Shown here one piece after another: positions 7,874 to 16,195 of a stretch of DNA of 64,000 bases. The translations under genes and the position numbers were made by a program. The stretch comes from Betaproteobacteria bacterium (lineage in GTDB: Bacteria; Pseudomonadota; Gammaproteobacteria; Burkholderiales; SG8-39). The stretch is from assembly GCA_004297625.1 (NCBI GenBank), contig SCTY01000003.1, positions 62,001 to 126,000 on the forward strand, given 5' to 3'. Within the stretch, counting starts at the first letter, position 1. The number at the start of each line of letters is the position of its first letter. Below the pieces are notes generated by a model. It was not told the origin of the DNA. It searched no databases and saw only the letters and a list, made by a program, of their open reading frames with translations.

Positions 7874-8991
7874 CGCCCTACATGGGCAACGACTGGCTTT
7901 GGGGCTTCACGCGACATGCCGCGCTCTTCGATGAGTTTCCGTAAGCTGGTGTTTGTCGCGTAAGGGCTATCGATGTCGCCAATTTCGATCGGCGCATCGG
8001 CCTTCACCGGATTCAACAGCACCTCTCCCCGCATGAATTCCCGGCAGGAGATTTGTCCCTTCAACAGCGGAATCGCTAAGTACACGTCGCCCTCGGAAAG
8101 AATGTGCCCCGCGGGCAGGTTGCGCTTGGCGTAGACGCCGCGGACCAACCCATCGAGATACGAAATTTCCTTTTCGGGCGGATTGCGCTTCGCCGTGCCA
8201 GGAGCGCCGCACATTTCCTTCGCCTTCAGGAACGCCTTGAACCACTCGTCGACCTGGTGCGGAAGGGAGCAATACGGAGACACCGACACGCCTTCATGGT
8301 CGATGTCGACATGGCGCTCGAACGTCAGCGCGCCCTTCGCATAGGCGACCACGACGGAGTTGCGCCAATCCGTGCACTCATGAGTCGAGTAGCCGATGAC
8401 GTTGTCCGGATAGCGGTTCTTCAGAAAATCGATCTGGTTCAGCTCGACTTCCGAGTCCTGCGATGGATAGATGGATACGCAGTGGTTCAGCGCGAAAGGG
8501 ATGTTGCGCCGGTTAAAAAACGTCACGAGGTCGTCCATGTCGCGAAGTGACGAGCCGCCCGTCGACGCGATTACCGGCTTGCCGGTCGCGGCGATCTTCT
8601 CGATGAGGAACCAGTCCTTGATGTCCGAACTGGCGAGCTTGATGATCTGGACGCCGAGCTCCACGCATTTGTCGACCGATACTTCGTCGAAAGGCGTCGC
8701 CATGGTGACCATGCCGTTCTGCCGAATCGCCTTCACCATTTCGGCGTATCTATCCCAGCTCATCTCAGTGTCGAGTGTCTTCTTGATGTACCGGATGTCA
8801 CTGCGATGGCGGTAGTCCTTGTGGATGAACGTCGGCACGTTGCGGAACTGAAGCTTCATGGCGGCGCGCACGCCGTTGAAGCGGACGACCTTGCCGAAAT
8901 CCGTAATGATCTTTAGTCCGCGCTCGAGCTTGCCCCAATGGTTATTAGCCAGCTCAAGGACGAACAACTCCTCGAAAATTGAAGAACGCAT
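7870..8991 (-). CDS. NeuB-family synthase (PEP condensation) with SAF domain
   Basis: This 373-residue protein combines a NeuB TIM barrel with a C-terminal SAF (antifreeze-like) domain. Barrel marks are LELANNHWG near residue 13, KLQ, TPFDE, IKLASSD, IGYSTHE and ERHVDID. The SAF part runs from about 290 (VYAKRNLPAGHILSEGDVY). NeuB enzymes condense PEP with an aldose to make sialic-type nonulosonates, adding three carbons. No CMP-sugar synthetase, UDP-GlcNAc epimerase or aminotransferase of a standard legionaminate or pseudaminate route is visible nearby, so the acceptor may not be an amino sugar. The start has a GGGAG ribosome site. A spacer of 178 bases separates it from the exporter upstream, so a promoter may lie there. 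Confidence 0.85.
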   Translation of the reverse strand: MRSSIFEELFVLELANNHWGKLERGLKIITDFGKVVRFNGVRAAMKLQFRNVPTFIHKDYRHRSDIRYIKKTLDTEMSWDRYAEMVKAIRQNGMVTMATPFDEVSVDKCVELGVQIIKLASSDIKDWFLIEKIAATGKPVIASTGGSSLRDMDDLVTFFNRRNIPFALNHCVSIYPSQDSEVELNQIDFLKNRYPDNVIGYSTHECTDWRNSVVVAYAKGALTFERHVDIDHEGVSVSPYCSLPHQVDEWFKAFLKAKEMCGAPGTAKRNPPEKEISYLDGLVRGVYAKRNLPAGHILSEGDVYLAIPLLKGQISCREFMRGEVLLNPVKADAPIEIGDIDSPYATNTSLRKLIEERGMSREAPKPVVAHVGR

Positions 8992-9169
8992 GAATGTCTC
9001 CCTTAAGAACCGAACCTGCCGAGCTTACCTGCCGGTCATCGCGGCAAAAGTTGAGTTTGGGCGGCGAAATTTTATCCCAGATACAGCGCTGAAGTTTGAA
9101 AATGCAGGACTTTTACAACTTCGATAGGCGACGGCCGACGGGCTGTCCGTTCTGCCCGACACCCGGACC

Positions 9170-9931
9170 CTAGTTCGCCGCGGCGTACGACCGCAGGACA
9201 TCGTCCGTAGGTCCTTCCGCGCGTATTTGCCCGGCCTCCATCCATATAGCGCGGTTGCACAAGCGCTCTATCAGCTCCCTTGAATGCGACGCCAACACCA
9301 TGATGCCCGCCCGGCTCACCATCCGGTTCAGCCGTTCTTCGGCTCGATGAATGAAGTGCGCATCGCCTACGGCCAGGAATTCGTCCATTAACAGAATGTC
9401 CGGCGACATGCAGGTCGAGACAGCGAACGCCAGGCGGAGCGTCATTCCGCTGGAGTAAGTGCGCACAGGCACGTCCAGATAATCGCCCAATTCCGTGAAG
9501 TCGGCGATTTCGTCCTTCACGGCGTCGATCTCGCGGCGCCGCATGCCGAGAAGCGCGCCCCGCAAATAGATGTTCTCGTACCCAGTGGCTTCCGGATCGA
9601 TTCCCAATCCGACATCGAAAAGCGGGGTGACGCGACCGTGAGCCGTTACGGCACCGCTCGTCGGCTCATATACGCCCGCCATAACGCGAAGAAGCGTCGT
9701 CTTTCCAGCGCCGTTGTGGCCCACCAGGCCGAGGCGGTCTCCATGGCGGAGAGAGAGGTTAAGACTCTTCAGCGCCTGGACTACCACGTGGCCCGAATCT
9801 GCGCTGATACGGCCGCCGGTGGAGGCGCGCACGAGCTGCTTTTTCAACGAACGGCCCACCGAGTTGTAGATGTGGAACTCGACCGAGACGTCCTCGAGGG
9901 ACAACGAGACATCGGACTCGGGGGACCTCAC
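9170..9931 (-). CDS. wzt: Polysaccharide ABC exporter ATP-binding subunit (Wzt/KpsT-type)
   Basis: This 253-residue ATPase has Walker A GHNGAGKTT at residues 71-79, the signature YSSGM at 159-163 and Walker B ILLMDE at 179-184. Together with the Wzm-like permease upstream it would export a lipid-linked O-antigen or capsule across the inner membrane. The N-terminal extension before the Walker strand and the conserved ASHS switch are typical of Wzt/TagH. It is short and lacks the C-terminal carbohydrate-binding domain that some Wzt proteins carry, so it resembles capping-independent exporters. It starts 4 bases after the permease stop. The ABC-dependent route is consistent with the absence of a visible wzx/wzy pair. 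Confidence 0.88.
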   Translation of the reverse strand: MRSPESDVSLSLEDVSVEFHIYNSVGRSLKKQLVRASTGGRISADSGHVVVQALKSLNLSLRHGDRLGLVGHNGAGKTTLLRVMAGVYEPTSGAVTAHGRVTPLFDVGLGIDPEATGYENIYLRGALLGMRRREIDAVKDEIADFTELGDYLDVPVRTYSSGMTLRLAFAVSTCMSPDILLMDEFLAVGDAHFIHRAEERLNRMVSRAGIMVLASHSRELIERLCNRAIWMEAGQIRAEGPTDDVLRSYAAAN

Positions 9932-9935
9932 GTGC

Positions 9936-10742
9936 TCATACCCAGTACGCGATGCGGCGCCTGAACTGCCGGAACAGCAGCGCGGCGAGGATCCAGCCGA
10001 TCGCGCCCATTACGCCAACGGCGATCCATGTCGCTGCGCCGGGCATTTTGCCTAGTAGCGGCGCGCGCACGATCTCGACCATGTGATACAGCGGATTCAA
10101 AAGAACAACTCTGTTCCGGCCAGGCAGCAGCGAAGGATGCCAGATGATCGGAGTGAGGAAGAACATCAGTTGAAGAATGTTGGTCACGATCTGGGGAATG
10201 TCGCGGAAACGCGCGGAAAACATTCCAACGAGCAAGGTGATCCATCCCATAGTGAGAATGAGAAGTACGAGAGCCGGGATCGCGAGCGCGAGCGTGGCAA
10301 GCGCGTTCGCCGGCAGAAAAATTGCCACGACCGCCACGATGATTACCGCGTTGTGACACAGAATTATGAAGTTGCGCCATACGACGCGCATGACGTGGGT
10401 GAACAGCGGCACGCGAATCTGCTTGATGATGCCCTCGCTCGCAATAAACGTCTGGCAGCCTTCCGTCACCGTACCGGCTATGAAGCTCCAGATCACCAGC
10501 CCCGCCGCCAGGTAGGGAAGATATTCATCGATGGGCTGGCGGAATATCGACGCGTACACGAAACCAAGCGCGATCACCATGACCCCGGTGCTGATCGTCA
10601 GCCAGAACGGCCCAAGCATCGAGCGCCGGTACCGCTGCCTGATATCTTGCCAGCCAAGCAGGACCCAGAGATCCGGGTAGCGGAGCGCGTGCCATAGATC
10701 GGCAAGCGCACGCCTGCCCTGGGAGCCCTTGAGCGCGAACAT
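9936..10742 (-). CDS. wzm: Polysaccharide ABC exporter permease (Wzm-type ABC-2)
   Basis: This is a 268-residue integral membrane protein with about six hydrophobic segments (for example STGVMVIALGFVYASIF and NAVIIVAVVAIFLPANAL). It contains the ABC-2 family region DLWVLLGWQDIRQRYRRSML near the N-terminus, and the pattern NPLYHMVEIVRAP is typical of Wzm/KpsM/TagG. It forms the channel for the Wzt-like ATPase encoded 4 bases downstream. The GT9 gene precedes it by 9 bases. The pair implies that the repeat unit made by this locus is polymerised in the cytoplasm and exported by an ABC transporter. Confidence 0.88.
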   Translation of the reverse strand: MFALKGSQGRRALADLWHALRYPDLWVLLGWQDIRQRYRRSMLGPFWLTISTGVMVIALGFVYASIFRQPIDEYLPYLAAGLVIWSFIAGTVTEGCQTFIASEGIIKQIRVPLFTHVMRVVWRNFIILCHNAVIIVAVVAIFLPANALATLALAIPALVLLILTMGWITLLVGMFSARFRDIPQIVTNILQLMFFLTPIIWHPSLLPGRNRVVLLNPLYHMVEIVRAPLLGKMPGAATWIAVGVMGAIGWILAALLFRQFRRRIAYWV

Positions 10743-10751
10743 GGGCGCGGA

Positions 10752-11729
10752 TTATCGCATTGCGTCGGCGGGCGTCTCTTTAAGCTGCCGCCAAGCATCG
10801 AGAATCTCTGCCACGCTCGCCTCTTTGATATTTCTTAAGGAGGGGTGCACCAGCCAACAGGAAGTCTTCCAAGGCCGCCAGCGCTCGACCGGTGAATCGC
10901 CGAAAAGCGCCAAGACTGGTTTGCCGAGCGCCGCGGCAATGTGCATGGCCCCGCCATCCGGGCAGATCACCGATCCTGCAAGCGACAGCGTCGCTATTAG
11001 AGTTGCGAGATCCGGCGTCGGTAGTGTAACCGCCCCTTCGCTGGACAGCGCGTGCGCCATTTCATCGTCTCCCGGATGCCGGGGATCGTCCTTCGCGCCT
11101 GGCGCCCAAAGCAGGAGTACCTTTTCTCGCTTCTTTAATGCGTCGATAAGTTCCGCATAGCGCTCGGCCGGCCAGCGCTGCGCCGGGCGCCTTGCGCTGA
11201 TATGCACCGCGACGAAAGGCCCCGGACCGACGCGCCGGCTGATCTCCTCTTGGCGTGTCGGATCCGGAAAAACCCGCATTGGACCCGGAGTCCCTGAAAC
11301 ACCGAGCGCCTCGCCCAACGCGTAGGTCCGTTCGACCTCATGACGCGTGTCGTTCTCGATCGGTTGCGGCGTGATGATTTCGCGCGGCGACAGGCTCGCC
11401 GCGAGGCGCAGTGTTCGCGGCGTGGGCGCCGGAACCAGGACGTAGTCGAACTTGAGCCGCCGCAGCTCCGAAGACAGCTTCGCGCGCGCCAGCAAGTTGA
11501 AAAATATGCCTCCCTTGCGGTGCTTGAGTTTTTCATAGACATGCACCGCGTCGAGGACCGGGTTCCGCGCGAGCACCTCGGCGTTGTAGGTGTTCACGAG
11601 CGCTGCGATGAACGCGTTGGGCTGCGCGCGGCGCAGGCCGTCGAAGAGCGGCGTCGTGCAAACGAGGTCGCCGATGTTGTCCCGGCGGACGACTAGGATG
11701 CGCGGTGTGCGCGAAGCCGCGACAGCCAT
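10752..11729 (-). CDS. Glycosyltransferase family 9 (heptosyltransferase-like)
   Basis: This 325-residue GT9 protein is built of two Rossmann-like halves. It opens with RILVVRRDNIGDLVCTTPLF, the ADP-heptose-transferase N-terminal signature (Asn-Ile-Gly-Asp loop), and has ICPDGGAMHIAAALGKPVLALFG, the C-terminal donor-binding motif (quoted with the family pattern D-G/T-x-x-x-H-x-A). The frame stays open upstream into the ligase gene, but the ATG at 11729 giving MAVAASRTPRI directly before the first strand was chosen; it overlaps the ligase end by 37 bases. It likely adds heptose or a related residue to the core or glycan. The acceptor is unknown. Confidence 0.85.
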   Translation of the reverse strand: MAVAASRTPRILVVRRDNIGDLVCTTPLFDGLRRAQPNAFIAALVNTYNAEVLARNPVLDAVHVYEKLKHRKGGIFFNLLARAKLSSELRRLKFDYVLVPAPTPRTLRLAASLSPREIITPQPIENDTRHEVERTYALGEALGVSGTPGPMRVFPDPTRQEEISRRVGPGPFVAVHISARRPAQRWPAERYAELIDALKKREKVLLLWAPGAKDDPRHPGDDEMAHALSSEGAVTLPTPDLATLIATLSLAGSVICPDGGAMHIAAALGKPVLALFGDSPVERWRPWKTSCWLVHPSLRNIKEASVAEILDAWRQLKETPADAMR

Positions 11730-12922
11730 AAGCCGAGAAGGAGCGCTGCGAGGATGCCGTGCTCGTGATGAAGAGTCGTGTTCGCGAGGCCTGCTCCGGC
11801 AGTGACGATCCACGCGCTCGCGGCTGCGCCCCAGAGAAGCCACTCATCGTCCGCGGACCCTTGCCCGGGGCGGTAACGGACCAGCCAGGCAGCCCACGCA
11901 AGCAGCACGGCCACGAGGATCGCCGTACCGATGATGCCGCGCTCCGCGAGCGTATTGACGTACAGGCTGTGTGCGTGAGACGAAACGAAGTACCGTCGTT
12001 CGTCGAACGGCCTGCCCGCCTCGGCGCGCCACGCCTTGACGCGCTCCAAGGTAACTTGGCTGTAGTTGTCCATGCCGATGCCGAACCACGGGTGGCGCTG
12101 CCACGCGGCGAACGCCATGCGCCATACACCATCCCGGTGAGAGAGCGGGTTCTGCGTGGCGAGATTTTGTTCTTGCTTTTGCACCACTTCGGCGCCGCTG
12201 AAGACTGCGAGGATCACCACCGCTGCCAGCACAACGCCGCTCGCCACGGCCGGCGCACGCCAGCGCGGCCACCAAGCGCCGGCGAGGATCGGCAACGTGG
12301 CGAGCCCGACGCCGATGGCGCCGCGGCTCGCGGTCACGACGAGAGATACGAGCACGAGCGTGCCGACGGCAAGTCCAACGGCCTTCTTGCCGGTATGCCA
12401 AGCCTGCCATCGCGCGAAGAGCCACGAGGCGCATACGCCGAGCATGATGGCGATGTAGATCGCGGTGTGGTTCACGTGCCCGACGGAGTGCAACTGCAGC
12501 GTGCCGCTCTTGCCGATGCCGCTCAGCATGCGCGCATAGCCGATTGCAAGGCCGATCACGGTGGACGCGACGAGCGAGCCAAGCACCCAGCGCAGCACTC
12601 GCGGCTCGTAACCGGCCCGCTTCACGAGCCAAAGCAAGCTTCCGTAGCGCACGAGGTCGCCGGCGCCGCGCCATTGCTGCCCATCCAGACCGGCGAAGGC
12701 CGCGACGACGAACCCTGACGCGATCCAGGCAGCGATCAGCGTGTCCCAGAGGTCCCAGCGCCCGCCCCAATCCCCCGAGCGCACCCGGTTGACGACCCAG
12801 GCAAGTGCGTACGCCACCCAGAGCAGGTTCTTCGGCGCTTCGAAAAGCGGCAGGAAAAAGCACAGGCCGAGCAGCAGCCCGATCTCGGCCGGGTAGCGGC
12901 AGCTTTTCAGGCTAGCGAGCAT
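11693..12922 (-). CDS. O-antigen ligase/polymerase family membrane protein (WaaL/Wzy_C)
   Basis: This is a 409-residue polytopic membrane protein with about ten hydrophobic stretches and the Wzy_C domain. The signature pieces are TASRGAIGVG near the centre, HPWFGIGMDNYSQV, and SHAHSLYVNTLAERGIIG in the large periplasmic loop. These are characteristic of O-antigen ligases and related polymerases that join lipid-linked glycan to lipid A-core in the periplasm. The His-containing loop matches the ligase type. It overlaps the GT9 genes on both sides (11 bases upstream, 37 downstream). Since export here is ABC-type, a ligase role is favoured over a Wzy polymerase. Confidence 0.85.
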   Translation of the reverse strand: MLASLKSCRYPAEIGLLLGLCFFLPLFEAPKNLLWVAYALAWVVNRVRSGDWGGRWDLWDTLIAAWIASGFVVAAFAGLDGQQWRGAGDLVRYGSLLWLVKRAGYEPRVLRWVLGSLVASTVIGLAIGYARMLSGIGKSGTLQLHSVGHVNHTAIYIAIMLGVCASWLFARWQAWHTGKKAVGLAVGTLVLVSLVVTASRGAIGVGLATLPILAGAWWPRWRAPAVASGVVLAAVVILAVFSGAEVVQKQEQNLATQNPLSHRDGVWRMAFAAWQRHPWFGIGMDNYSQVTLERVKAWRAEAGRPFDERRYFVSSHAHSLYVNTLAERGIIGTAILVAVLLAWAAWLVRYRPGQGSADDEWLLWGAAASAWIVTAGAGLANTTLHHEHGILAALLLGLWLSRLRAHRAS

Positions 12923-13988
12923 AGACTCCCAGGCTCGCTGCCGCGGCGAGCACCTGCTCTACGCCAATCGCGTGCATGCAGCGCGGCTCGGCACATTCGG
13001 CGGGCGTGCGCTGGCACCGCCGTACCCATTCGATCCTGCGCTTGAAAAGCGTGCGCTGATCGCGGCAAGGGAAATCCGGAACGGTTACCTCGCGAAACGG
13101 CGCGTCCCTCCAAAAATCTCCCCGACCAAACAGTTCCGCCGAGCTCGGGCCGAACAGACACACCGTGGGCGTGAACGTGAGCTTGCCCATGTGCGCAACG
13201 CTCGTATCGGGGCAAACCAGCAGCGCGGCTGCGGCAACGAGGTGCCAGAGCTGGGCGAGATCCAGCCGATGGCCCAGCGCCTCGAACATCTGTTCACGGT
13301 CAATTCGCCGCAGCATTTCCTCCCCGCCCGGACCGGCGCTCCAAACGGGAGCCAAGCCCTTCTCCGAGAGCGCGGCCGCCAGGGCGAGCCACTTTCGTTC
13401 TTCCCAGTGCTTCAGCGGCGTGCTCGCCTCGACGTGGAGCACCACGTAAGGCGGCGGCGGACGCTGGAACGGCGCCGCGTCCGGCGCCGGCCAGTCGCCT
13501 GGCTTGTACGGCGGCGGCGGCGGGCCTTCGATGAGCGTCGCCGCGATATCGCTCCATGCCATCGGCTTCGCGGGGAAAGGACGCTCCTCGTCGACGGGCC
13601 AGCTCTTGTAGCCAGGGCGATCGCCTTCGAAGGCGACGATCCAGCGCGCGTCCGCGCCGGCGGCGAGCCAGCTATAGCGGTTGTCGCCCGGCACGAAGGC
13701 CAGGTCAAAGCTCGCTTCGAACAACGGACCAAGCGTAGCGGCGTCGCGCGGATCGTACGCAATGGCGCGCACGCCGTAAGACAAGCCAGAGAAAAGCGGC
13801 ACCAGCGAGGGCCGCACGGTCATCGCAATCTCAGCGTGCGGATAACGCGCCCGCAGCTTCGCAAGCAGTGGTGCGAGCATGAAAACGTCGCCGGGGAGCA
13901 GGTGGTGGGCAATCAGGACGCGGCGGACATCGGCCGGGCGCGTCCGCCGCGCGAGCAGACGCAAGGCAGCGCGCGGCACGATTCTCAA
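12912..13988 (-). CDS. Glycosyltransferase family 9 (heptosyltransferase-like)
   Basis: This is a second GT9 enzyme of 358 residues. It has VRRVLIAHHLLPGDVFMLAP in the N-terminal half, PRDAATLGPLF, VVLHVEASTPLKHWEERKW as the central linker, and LVCPDTSVAHMGKLTFTPTV as the donor-site motif. The C-terminus is Cys-rich (CRDQ, RCQRTPAECAEPRCMHAI), a feature of some core heptosyltransferases. It would act at the cytoplasmic face on the lipid A-core or on a related primer. It starts 23 bases after the nucleotidyltransferase stop and overlaps the ligase by 11 bases. Donor specificity is inferred from the family. Confidence 0.83.
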   Translation of the reverse strand: MRIVPRAALRLLARRTRPADVRRVLIAHHLLPGDVFMLAPLLAKLRARYPHAEIAMTVRPSLVPLFSGLSYGVRAIAYDPRDAATLGPLFEASFDLAFVPGDNRYSWLAAGADARWIVAFEGDRPGYKSWPVDEERPFPAKPMAWSDIAATLIEGPPPPPYKPGDWPAPDAAPFQRPPPPYVVLHVEASTPLKHWEERKWLALAAALSEKGLAPVWSAGPGGEEMLRRIDREQMFEALGHRLDLAQLWHLVAAAALLVCPDTSVAHMGKLTFTPTVCLFGPSSAELFGRGDFWRDAPFREVTVPDFPCRDQRTLFKRRIEWVRRCQRTPAECAEPRCMHAIGVEQVLAAAASLGVYAR

Positions 13989-14011
13989 CCGAGCGGCGAG
14001 GCGGCTGGCGC

Positions 14012-14572
14012 TCAGAGTGCGCTCTTCATCGCGCGCAGGCGATCGAGGATCTCCGGCATGTCGCGCGCTGCGGCGAGAGGCGCCAGCTCCTCAAGCACGA
14101 GGTTCCAGTCGAGCGACGCTCCCCGCCGGGCGAGCAGCGCCTCGATGTCGGCCCAGTCGCGGGTACGCGAAGCGAAAGCCTTGAGGACGACGAGGTCCTC
14201 GGCCGAGCAGGTTCGCAGCGCTCCGCCCGGCGTGATTTCCCAGTCGCTCGCGCGCCCGACGCAGCGTTGTTCGTACGGGAGGCTGCCGAGCGCAACGTCG
14301 ATAGGAATCCCGGCTTCGCTCTTGAGAAGAAGCACGCGGTTGCGTAACGCGAACTCACGCGCATCCGGTATTCGGCCTGCGAAAAAGACCAGCATCCGGT
14401 CGATTGCCCTCGGTTCGTCGCCGAATGGGCACAAGACCGTAACGTCCACGTCCCGCGTCGCGCGGGGCTCTCCCCAGCGCTGCAGGGCGATCGCGCCGAT
14501 GAAGCAGAAGCGCTCTTTCCCTTCGGTCAACTTGCGCTGCACCTCGAGGGCCGCCTCGAGGACGGTCTTCAT
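14012..14572 (-). CDS. Nucleotidyltransferase-fold protein, candidate toxin-type (AbiEii/MNT-like)
   Basis: This 186-residue protein has a minimal nucleotidyltransferase core: FIGAIALQRWGEPRATRDVDV near residues 22-42 (glycine turn plus the DxD metal pair), then IDVALGS with a third acidic strand. A helical tail contains CSAEDLVVLKAFASRTRDWADIEAL. Proteins of this build are common as toxin or antitoxin-like halves of AbiEii/MNT-type modules. The ATG at 14572 overlaps the stop of a 74-residue ORF (ATGA), so the two are a coupled pair. The longer open frame upstream is out-of-frame sequence of that ORF and rfbD. A second, differently ordered pair lies at 23886-24558. Function is unproven. Confidence 0.75.
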   Translation of the reverse strand: MKTVLEAALEVQRKLTEGKERFCFIGAIALQRWGEPRATRDVDVTVLCPFGDEPRAIDRMLVFFAGRIPDAREFALRNRVLLLKSEAGIPIDVALGSLPYEQRCVGRASDWEITPGGALRTCSAEDLVVLKAFASRTRDWADIEALLARRGASLDWNLVLEELAPLAAARDMPEILDRLRAMKSAL

Positions 14573-14793
14573 TTGCGAGCGCGGATTCGGGCGAACCAGC
14601 GTTGCTGGTCCACCAGCCCGGAGCCGGGGAGCGGCGGGAGATCGTCCGGCAAATTCATGCTCAACACGTCGCGCGCCGCCTCCTTTGCGTCCTCGTCGCT
14701 CATTGCCTGTAGCTCGCGGCGCTTGATCGCCTCCAGCTCCATGCCGGCGCGCGCCCAGGTCTCGGCCCACTTGCGTAATTGCGCATCGCTCAC
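14569..14793 (-). CDS. Small acidic/helical protein paired with nucleotidyltransferase (antitoxin-like)
   Basis: This is a 74-residue ORF with a GTG start that overlaps the rfbD stop (GTGA) and a stop that overlaps the nucleotidyltransferase start (ATGA). The predicted protein is helical and charged in its first half (LRKWAETWARAGMELEAIKR, DEDAKEAARDVLS), with the short tail LVDQQRWFARIRARK. No named domain is recognised. Tight coupling on both sides and the small size fit a partner or neutralising subunit of the nucleotidyltransferase, as in MNT/HEPN-like or AbiEi/ii-like modules, but it lacks the HEPN RxxxxH motif. It is also fused by overlap to the rhamnose operon, so it is probably expressed with it. 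Confidence 0.68.
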   Translation of the reverse strand: MSDAQLRKWAETWARAGMELEAIKRRELQAMSDEDAKEAARDVLSMNLPDDLPPLPGSGLVDQQRWFARIRARK

Positions 14794-15653
14794 GGCTGTA
14801 TTCTAACCCTCGCAAGAAGATCGCTCAGGCCTGCTTCCCAGGAGGGCAGCCGGATGCCGAAGCTCTTCTCGAGCTTCGTGTTGTCGAGAACCGAATTTCG
14901 CGGGCGGCGGGCCGGCGCCGCAAATTCTTTACTGGAAATTGCCGTGGTCGCGACCGATAGGCCTGCCTCTCGGAAGATGGCACAGGCAAAGCCGCACCAC
15001 GTGGTGCTGCCCTGCGCCGTCATGTGGTAGAGGCCTGCGAGGGAAGGATCGCGCGATACGGCGGTGATCGCGGCGGGTACAGCATCTGCGAGCGCGCGGC
15101 TGGAGGTCGGCGCGCCGTGCTGGTCATCCACTACGCGAAGCTCTTTTCTTTCGCGTGCGAGGCGCAGCATGGCCAGGAGAAAATTCTTGCCGGTATTGGA
15201 ATAAACCCAGCTCGTGCGGAAGATGAGGTGCCGGCATCCCGAGCGCTGGATCGCCTGCTCTCCCGCGAGCTTGCTGCGGCCATAGGCGTTGAGCGGGTTG
15301 GTCGGATCGCTCTCTATGTACGGCGATGGCTTCTCGCCGTCGAACACGTAGTCGGTGGAGAAATGCACGAGCAGCGCGCCGCGCCGCGCCGCCTCTTCGG
15401 CGAGGATGGCCACGGCCTCGGCGTTGACCGCCTTGGCGAGCGCTTCTTCCCTTTCGGCCTGGTCGACCGCAGTGTAGGCGGCGGCGTTCACGATCACTTC
15501 GGGCTTCGCCTCCCGCAGTGTTCGCCGGATTGAATCCGGATTTGCCAGGTCGAGCGTTGGGCGTGACCTCGCGATCACCTCGCCAAGCGCGGGCAGCGTC
15601 TGCAGCAAAGCCGACCCGACCTGGCCGCTCGACCCGGTGAGGAGAAGCCTCAC
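14790..15653 (-). CDS. rfbD: dTDP-4-dehydrorhamnose reductase
   Basis: This 287-residue extended SDR carries out the last step of dTDP-L-rhamnose synthesis, the NAD(P)H reduction of dTDP-4-dehydro-L-rhamnose. It shows LLLTGSSGQVGSAL at the N-terminus, VNAAAYTAVDQAE, STDYVFDG and the catalytic YGRSK, all typical of RfbD/RmlD. The start is a GTG at 15653 that overlaps the rfbC stop as GTGA; the longer open frame upstream is out-of-frame rfbC. The size matches the family. It completes the rfbBACD set with its three upstream neighbours, so the strain should make dTDP-rhamnose for its glycan. Confidence 0.93.
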   Translation of the reverse strand: MRLLLTGSSGQVGSALLQTLPALGEVIARSRPTLDLANPDSIRRTLREAKPEVIVNAAAYTAVDQAEREEALAKAVNAEAVAILAEEAARRGALLVHFSTDYVFDGEKPSPYIESDPTNPLNAYGRSKLAGEQAIQRSGCRHLIFRTSWVYSNTGKNFLLAMLRLARERKELRVVDDQHGAPTSSRALADAVPAAITAVSRDPSLAGLYHMTAQGSTTWCGFACAIFREAGLSVATTAISSKEFAAPARRPRNSVLDNTKLEKSFGIRLPSWEAGLSDLLARVRIQP

Positions 15654-16195
15654 GGGTAGAGCTCGGCGTCGGCCAAACCAGGGGCGGCCGCGTCCCTCGC
15701 GGCGAGGATCGGCTCGCCGCGCAGCGGCCAGGCGACGGCGAGCCGCGGATCGTTCCACCGGACGGTGCGCTCGTGCTCCGGCGCGTAATAGTCGGTCGTC
15801 TTGTAGAGAAACTCGGCGTACTCGGAAACCACCAGGAAACCATGGGCAAAGCCGGGCGGAATCCAGGCCATGCGCCTGGAAGTGGCGTCGAGGCTGAACC
15901 CTGCCCACCTGCCGAATGTCGGCGAGCTGCGCCTTAAGTCGACGGCGACGTCATAGACCTCTCCGGCGCTCACGCGTACGAGCTTCCCCTGCGGCTGCTT
16001 GATCTGGTAGTGCAGCCCGCGCAGCACGCCGGCTCGCGATCGGGAATGGTTGTCCTGGACGAACTCGACATCGAGGCCCGTCGCCTCGCGGAAAACGCGC
16101 TTGTTGTAGGACTCGAAAAAAAAGCCGCGCTCGTCGCCGAAGACTTTCGGTTCGAGGATCAGGACTTCGGGGATCTCGGCGCGGACGACCTTCAC
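15650..16195 (-). CDS. rfbC: dTDP-4-dehydrorhamnose 3,5-epimerase
   Basis: This 181-residue cupin-fold epimerase has the RfbC landmarks: PKVFGDERGFFFESYN near residue 18, FVQDNHSRSRAGVLRGLHYQ around 45-65 (catalytic His in LRGLHYQ), VDLRRSSPTFGRW, and IPPGFAHGFLV. It epimerises C3 and C5 of dTDP-4-keto-6-deoxyglucose. The start is a GTG at 16195 overlapping the rfbA stop by one base (TAGTG). The protein length matches the family. Translation is coupled to rfbA upstream and rfbD downstream (GTGA). Confidence 0.93.
   Translation of the reverse strand: MKVVRAEIPEVLILEPKVFGDERGFFFESYNKRVFREATGLDVEFVQDNHSRSRAGVLRGLHYQIKQPQGKLVRVSAGEVYDVAVDLRRSSPTFGRWAGFSLDATSRRMAWIPPGFAHGFLVVSEYAEFLYKTTDYYAPEHERTVRWNDPRLAVAWPLRGEPILAARDAAAPGLADAELYP

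Noticed and set aside
8992..9169. Consensus promoter in front of the NeuB-like gene
   Set aside because: A TAAAAT-like -10 is present on the minus strand, but no -35 box fits at 16-18 bases; a promoter is plausible in the gap but not locatable.
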